Shown here: in pieces, positions 22,626-64,000 of the stretch | Layout of the letters: each line of letters starts with the position of its first letter | Position numbering within the stretch: the stretch's first letter is position 1 | From: Xiphophorus maculatus | Lineage: Eukaryota; Chordata; Actinopteri; Cyprinodontiformes; Poeciliidae | DNA length: 64,000 nt | Direction: 5' to 3' | Assembly: GCF_002775205.1 (NCBI RefSeq) | Contig: NC_036448.1 | Location: 992,001 to 1,056,000, forward strand | Notes under the pieces: generated by a model | What the model saw: only the letters and a program-made list of their open reading frames with translations | Database searches by the model: none | What the model was told of the DNA's origin: nothing | Translations under genes and position numbers: made by a program

Positions 22626-24710
22626 AAGCTGCTGGATTTTTGGAGAATGAACGTAAATTATTAAAAAAACAAATCTTCTGTACAGTATGTAATATTTTCC
22701 ATTTTAAGTAACCTTAATTTATCAAGTAAAATTTCACCCAAAATGTGTTTACAAAGTATTAAAACTCTTGCAAAGCCTGTCAGCGGCACATGGTCAGCTA
22801 ACATACTTTTAAGGTACTTTTCATAAATAGATATGATGAAAATATGTTTCAACATAGTTTTCATTAAACTCACATTTATATATAAAAACTTTTTCTTGGT
22901 CTAATATAATATATGTCTACTGTTTTCATTAGCTGTAAGCAGAATATCATAAATAATAGAAATAAAGGCGTGTAAGCATCCATCTGTGTGGAATTAATGG
23001 AATTAATATTGCTTAGTGAAATATAAAATAATATATTTTGCATAGGTAGGTTTAAGCAATGAAACAAGACATCTTTTATACTGAAAGTTTGATTTTATTT
23101 TTTACATATTTTTCTGTAAGCAACACTGATGTCCTTTAATATCCTAAGTTACAAAGTTGTTGCCAGATTCAGTGGCTGTTACACCTAAATGTCTCTTCTT
23201 TGAATTTTTGTCACCTTTACTTGCATTAAATTCACAGAAACCCTAATTTCAGAGAACTATAAAACACTTAATACATAGAATAACTGAACATTTTATCATC
23301 AAAATTAGAAAAATGGAATGAAAAGGTAAAAAAACACCCAACATTCTCACTACCAAAGGATTTAACCACCCTTTGAGGCAGTCATTATAAAATTATGAAA
23401 AGATGGAAATGAGGTTTGTTAATCACCGCTTATTCATGACGCTTCGTCTGTTGACATATATCCAAGGTTTCATTTAGTAATACTTAAAAGAAGCACACTT
23501 GTCTTATTTCCTGAGTATGGGAACATTTCAGTCACATTTCTCTTTTCCCTGGTTAAATACAAATTAAAAAACATAACACTGATTTATCCAAAGTTCAGAC
23601 ATCCTCTTGTCATAAAGTTCACCTCTCCAATAGGCAGAGGAAAAGGGCAGATGAGTAGAGAAAAGAAAAGTACATATCACAAAGTACTGATGTCTCCTGT
23701 GTCTCAGCCAAACAAAAGATTGCCCATCCAGTCCCCCTCCCCCACTGAGAGATTTGCCCATAGTTCTCTAAACGCTTCCTAGTCAAACTTGGAATATGGA
23801 ATGAAGAGGACAGGGGCTTTGTGGCGGAAATATAATTACAGCCACTAAAAGCTGGTGACGGTGAAGAAAGGGAGATGACATCAGGGCAATTTCACACCCA
23901 GGTCTTCGATGGCCAGGCCAAGCCTGGATGTTGCTGCAATACACTGATCAAAGCCTGCTGCAGCTGGCCTGCGCCCCCCACCCCATCCACCCCCACCCCC
24001 GCCTACCACCACCAAAAGAGGAGACTTATGTATGCTAATCTCCAGGACAAATATATTTTTAATCTTGTTAGAAAACAATTTAATACTCAAGTTCAATGAC
24101 TAAACTTTATGAGAAAACAGTGGCAATTCAACAATGCATGACTATTTTTGCTTTAATACTTTGTTTCAAAGCTGATGTTCAGGGTCAGAATATAATTATC
24201 TTTATGCAGTAACAACATAACGGTGCTCTACCAAAAGCCTGGTGCATCTGGGACGTGACATCATGTTGTTTTTAACCTTAACCCAGAGCAGTGAGAGGGA
24301 ACAGAAAGGTTTCTGAACATGATGGCATGTTTACAAAAATATTGGCATATCTTATTTAACCACCTTTAAATCACATTTAGACATCTCAATGGATGTTTTC
24401 ACCTTTTCTTTCACTTTTCACTCACAATGTTACATTAATTAGACAGAGGACAATGCCATTGTTTCAGTCGAGTTAACAAAAAGTTACTTGAAGGCACGTT
24501 TCAGGGACACTGTAACTGGAAATGCAACAACTAGTAGCTCTTTTTATTGTTAATGTGAAGAAAGGAACATTGAACTTTGCTCACACTCAGTGAATCTTTT
24601 AGTTGTGTAATAACTTTGGTAAACTCAGGTGAAAGTGAGCATCCAAATAAAACAGTTCTCTTACATCCTTAGGCCTCCTTTAAAATATTTGGTTTTCAAA
24701 GAGATACATC

Positions 24711-25329
24711 TAGGGTTGAAATGATTAATCATGATAAATCGATTATTGAAATAACCAGTTAATTTAGTAATTAATTAATTGTAGTAATAAAGACCATTTG
24801 CTGAAAAAACAACATACTCAGTAATTAATCCAAAACTGTACAAGAACTGTTTACATTTTGTATTTAAAATAAAAACCTGTTTTTCAAGCTGCTCTACTAA
24901 ATAAAACTGCTCAAGTGGTAGTTTTAGCTTCATCTGGTTCACATTCTGTAAAATATAAAAAAATTACTATTAAGCACTTTTGAAGAAATGGTCACCAGAT
25001 CAGCTCTGCTCTGTACCGAGCACAAAGACCTCAGCTTTTCATGTTAGAAGGATTTTTTTAGCTGCAGATCCATCCTTTACTACAAATGATCAAGCATTCA
25101 CTAAAAGAATGCTGCTTACCGCACTTTAGGAAAGAAAATGTTTATTTTCTTATATAAAAAGGGAATTTAATTATTTATTTATTAATGTATTTCTAATATT
25201 GTAAAAAGAAGCTTTAGTGTTTTAATGAAAAATCTGTGGAAGGTGCCATTTTTTTAACATCTGATTAATTGATAAATTGTCAGAATAATTGATAGAACAA
25301 TCAATAACTAAAATCAATGTTTGCACTAG
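24711..25329. mobile_element. Possible nonautonomous hAT-like repeat
   Basis: The left end CTAGGGTTGAAATGATTAAT and the right end, ending in TTTGCACTAG, are imperfect inverted repeats, and both are followed inward by ATTAATTGAT-type sequence. The GGTTGAA-ATTAATC phrase is frequent in fish DNA repeats. There is no coding sequence. Confidence 0.35.
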
Positions 25330-26102
25330 AAAGAATTTGTCCTCAGGTCACAACTTCTTTAGCATATGAATGGAGCAGCTCACCAGTGACCCATATGCTG
25401 CTCGGGTTTTACTTCCACAAGATTGTTGTCTAACTAATAACATGACCCAACTTTGAAACACAATGAGGTTTTCTAAACACTCAAAAGGTAAAATACACAT
25501 CTAATTTTGAAATAAAAAATTCAAATCTGCTCCTCCATCACTTTAATAAACACATAATGCAAATATACAGTGAAAAGGGAGCAGTAATGAGAAGCATTCT
25601 CCTTACATGGCAGATTTTTTTAATGGACCAATCTTTAAGATGTCTTGAAAGGTTCGTTTCCACTTTTGTTCCGGAACATTTCATCCAGTCTGACTGTTTT
25701 TTCCAATGTGGGATCTGAAAGATGAGCCAAGTATGTAGATGACAGTCCCTAAATCAGAGTGTGTTCTTCTCCACTGCACTGCGCCGCTTTTGTCTGGGGA
25801 AACCGATCTCCACCCACAGCAACAGAAGAGTCCAGAATGAGATGAAAAAACAGTGAAGTCAGTCTAATAGTGGGGATATTTAGAGAAATTCTTATCCATC
25901 CAAAAATCCTCTCTCCCTGTAACTTGACAATTTATGTTGTAAGTGTTTTATGTTTTCTCGTTTCTGCAAACGAAACGAGAAAAATCTAGAGGTCTACTCT
26001 TGTTCCTGAAAAGGTTCCCACAGTGGAAACAGCTTAAAATACACAGAACTATGTGCACAAGGAGAGACAAAATGGAACAAATAGTGTGTTCTCTCTTAAT
26101 TT

Positions 26103-26108
26103 TTTATT
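26103..26108 (-). terminator. Candidate cnpy1 polyadenylation signal
   Basis: AATAAA on the minus strand lies about 100 nt after the cnpy1 stop codon. It is the nearest canonical hexamer, though a more distal site would also be possible. Confidence 0.5.
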
Positions 26109-26205
26109 TGTTTACAAAAGTTAACTGTTACAATAATTTTGAGTTTCAAAATGATCTTTGAAAAAGTTGCTCACTCCAAGACCAAGGCAGAAGTGATTTC
26201 AATTA

Positions 26206-63876
<37,671 letters not shown>

Positions 63877-64000
63877 CTGGGGGGGTGGGGGATGGGGGGT
63901 GGGGGAGAGAACAAGAAGACAGAATTATAGTTTTAGCCAACGGCATTTAACATGAAAAAAAGAATCTCTCTTATTCGGACCAATATCGTGTTTTAAATTT

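Larger units (their letters stand above)
21343..26102. other. Intergenic DNA between eng2 and cnpy1
   Basis: No exon was recognised. The stretch holds a tRNA-type SINE (22462-22625), a possible hAT-like repeat (24711-25329), and a comparatively complex block at about 23400-24010 with a C-rich tract near 23970-24010. Any shared or boundary regulatory DNA between the convergent genes would lie here. Confidence 0.5.

Noticed and set aside
23881..24099. Glycine- and proline-rich frames near 23970-24010
   Set aside because: They are caused by a C-rich tract, with no conserved protein signature.

Overview
The window is vertebrate nuclear DNA, almost certainly from a teleost fish. Protein-coding exons are small and separated by large introns with GT/AG boundaries, no operons are visible, and the intergenic DNA is packed with fish-type transposons (Tc1/mariner, hAT-like, L2/Rex- and RTE-type LINEs, tRNA-type SINEs, Ty3/gypsy LTR elements). 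I could not determine the species.

Three host genes are supported. (1) atg10 (plus strand, six coding exons, 3047-6013) encodes the E2-like enzyme for ATG12-ATG5 conjugation in autophagy. (2) eng2 (plus strand, two exons, 16000-16477 and 17996-18318) encodes an Engrailed-2-type homeodomain protein of 266 aa. (3) cnpy1 (minus strand, four exons visible between 26206 and 63876) encodes a Canopy/saposin-like ER protein; its signal-peptide exon lies beyond the right edge. eng2 and cnpy1 face each other tail to tail, as EN2 and CNPY1 do in tetrapods. Family knowledge places Engrailed and Canopy1 together in Fgf8-dependent midbrain-hindbrain boundary signalling.

Layout: 1-2.6 kb is repeat-bearing DNA upstream of atg10; 2.6-6.0 kb is atg10; 6.5-9.1 kb holds one nearly complete but dead Tc1-like transposon and a remnant of another; 9.1-15.5 kb is intergenic with LINE tails, a 30-bp-arm palindrome and a hAT-like repeat; 16.0-19.1 kb is eng2; 20.7-21.3 kb is a minisatellite of about 59 ten-bp G-rich units; 26.2-64 kb is cnpy1, mainly intron. 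The last cnpy1 intron (26247-52544) is a transposon graveyard: a Tc1-like element containing a LINE (27.1-31.0 kb), then other LINE fragments, then a three-level nest. In that nest a LINE is split by a 13.7-kb minus-strand gypsy element (34670-48383, 4-bp target duplication AGGT), which is itself split inside its reverse transcriptase by a 7.1-kb plus-strand gypsy element (37809-44881, target duplication GACG).

The most notable observation is the inner gypsy element. Its two 309-bp LTRs read identically, gag and pol are both uninterrupted, and the overlap between them carries a textbook -1 ribosomal frameshift signal: slippery heptamer GGGAAAC in the correct frame, a 6-nt spacer, and an 11-bp hairpin that contains the gag stop codon. 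No previously unknown multi-gene system was found.
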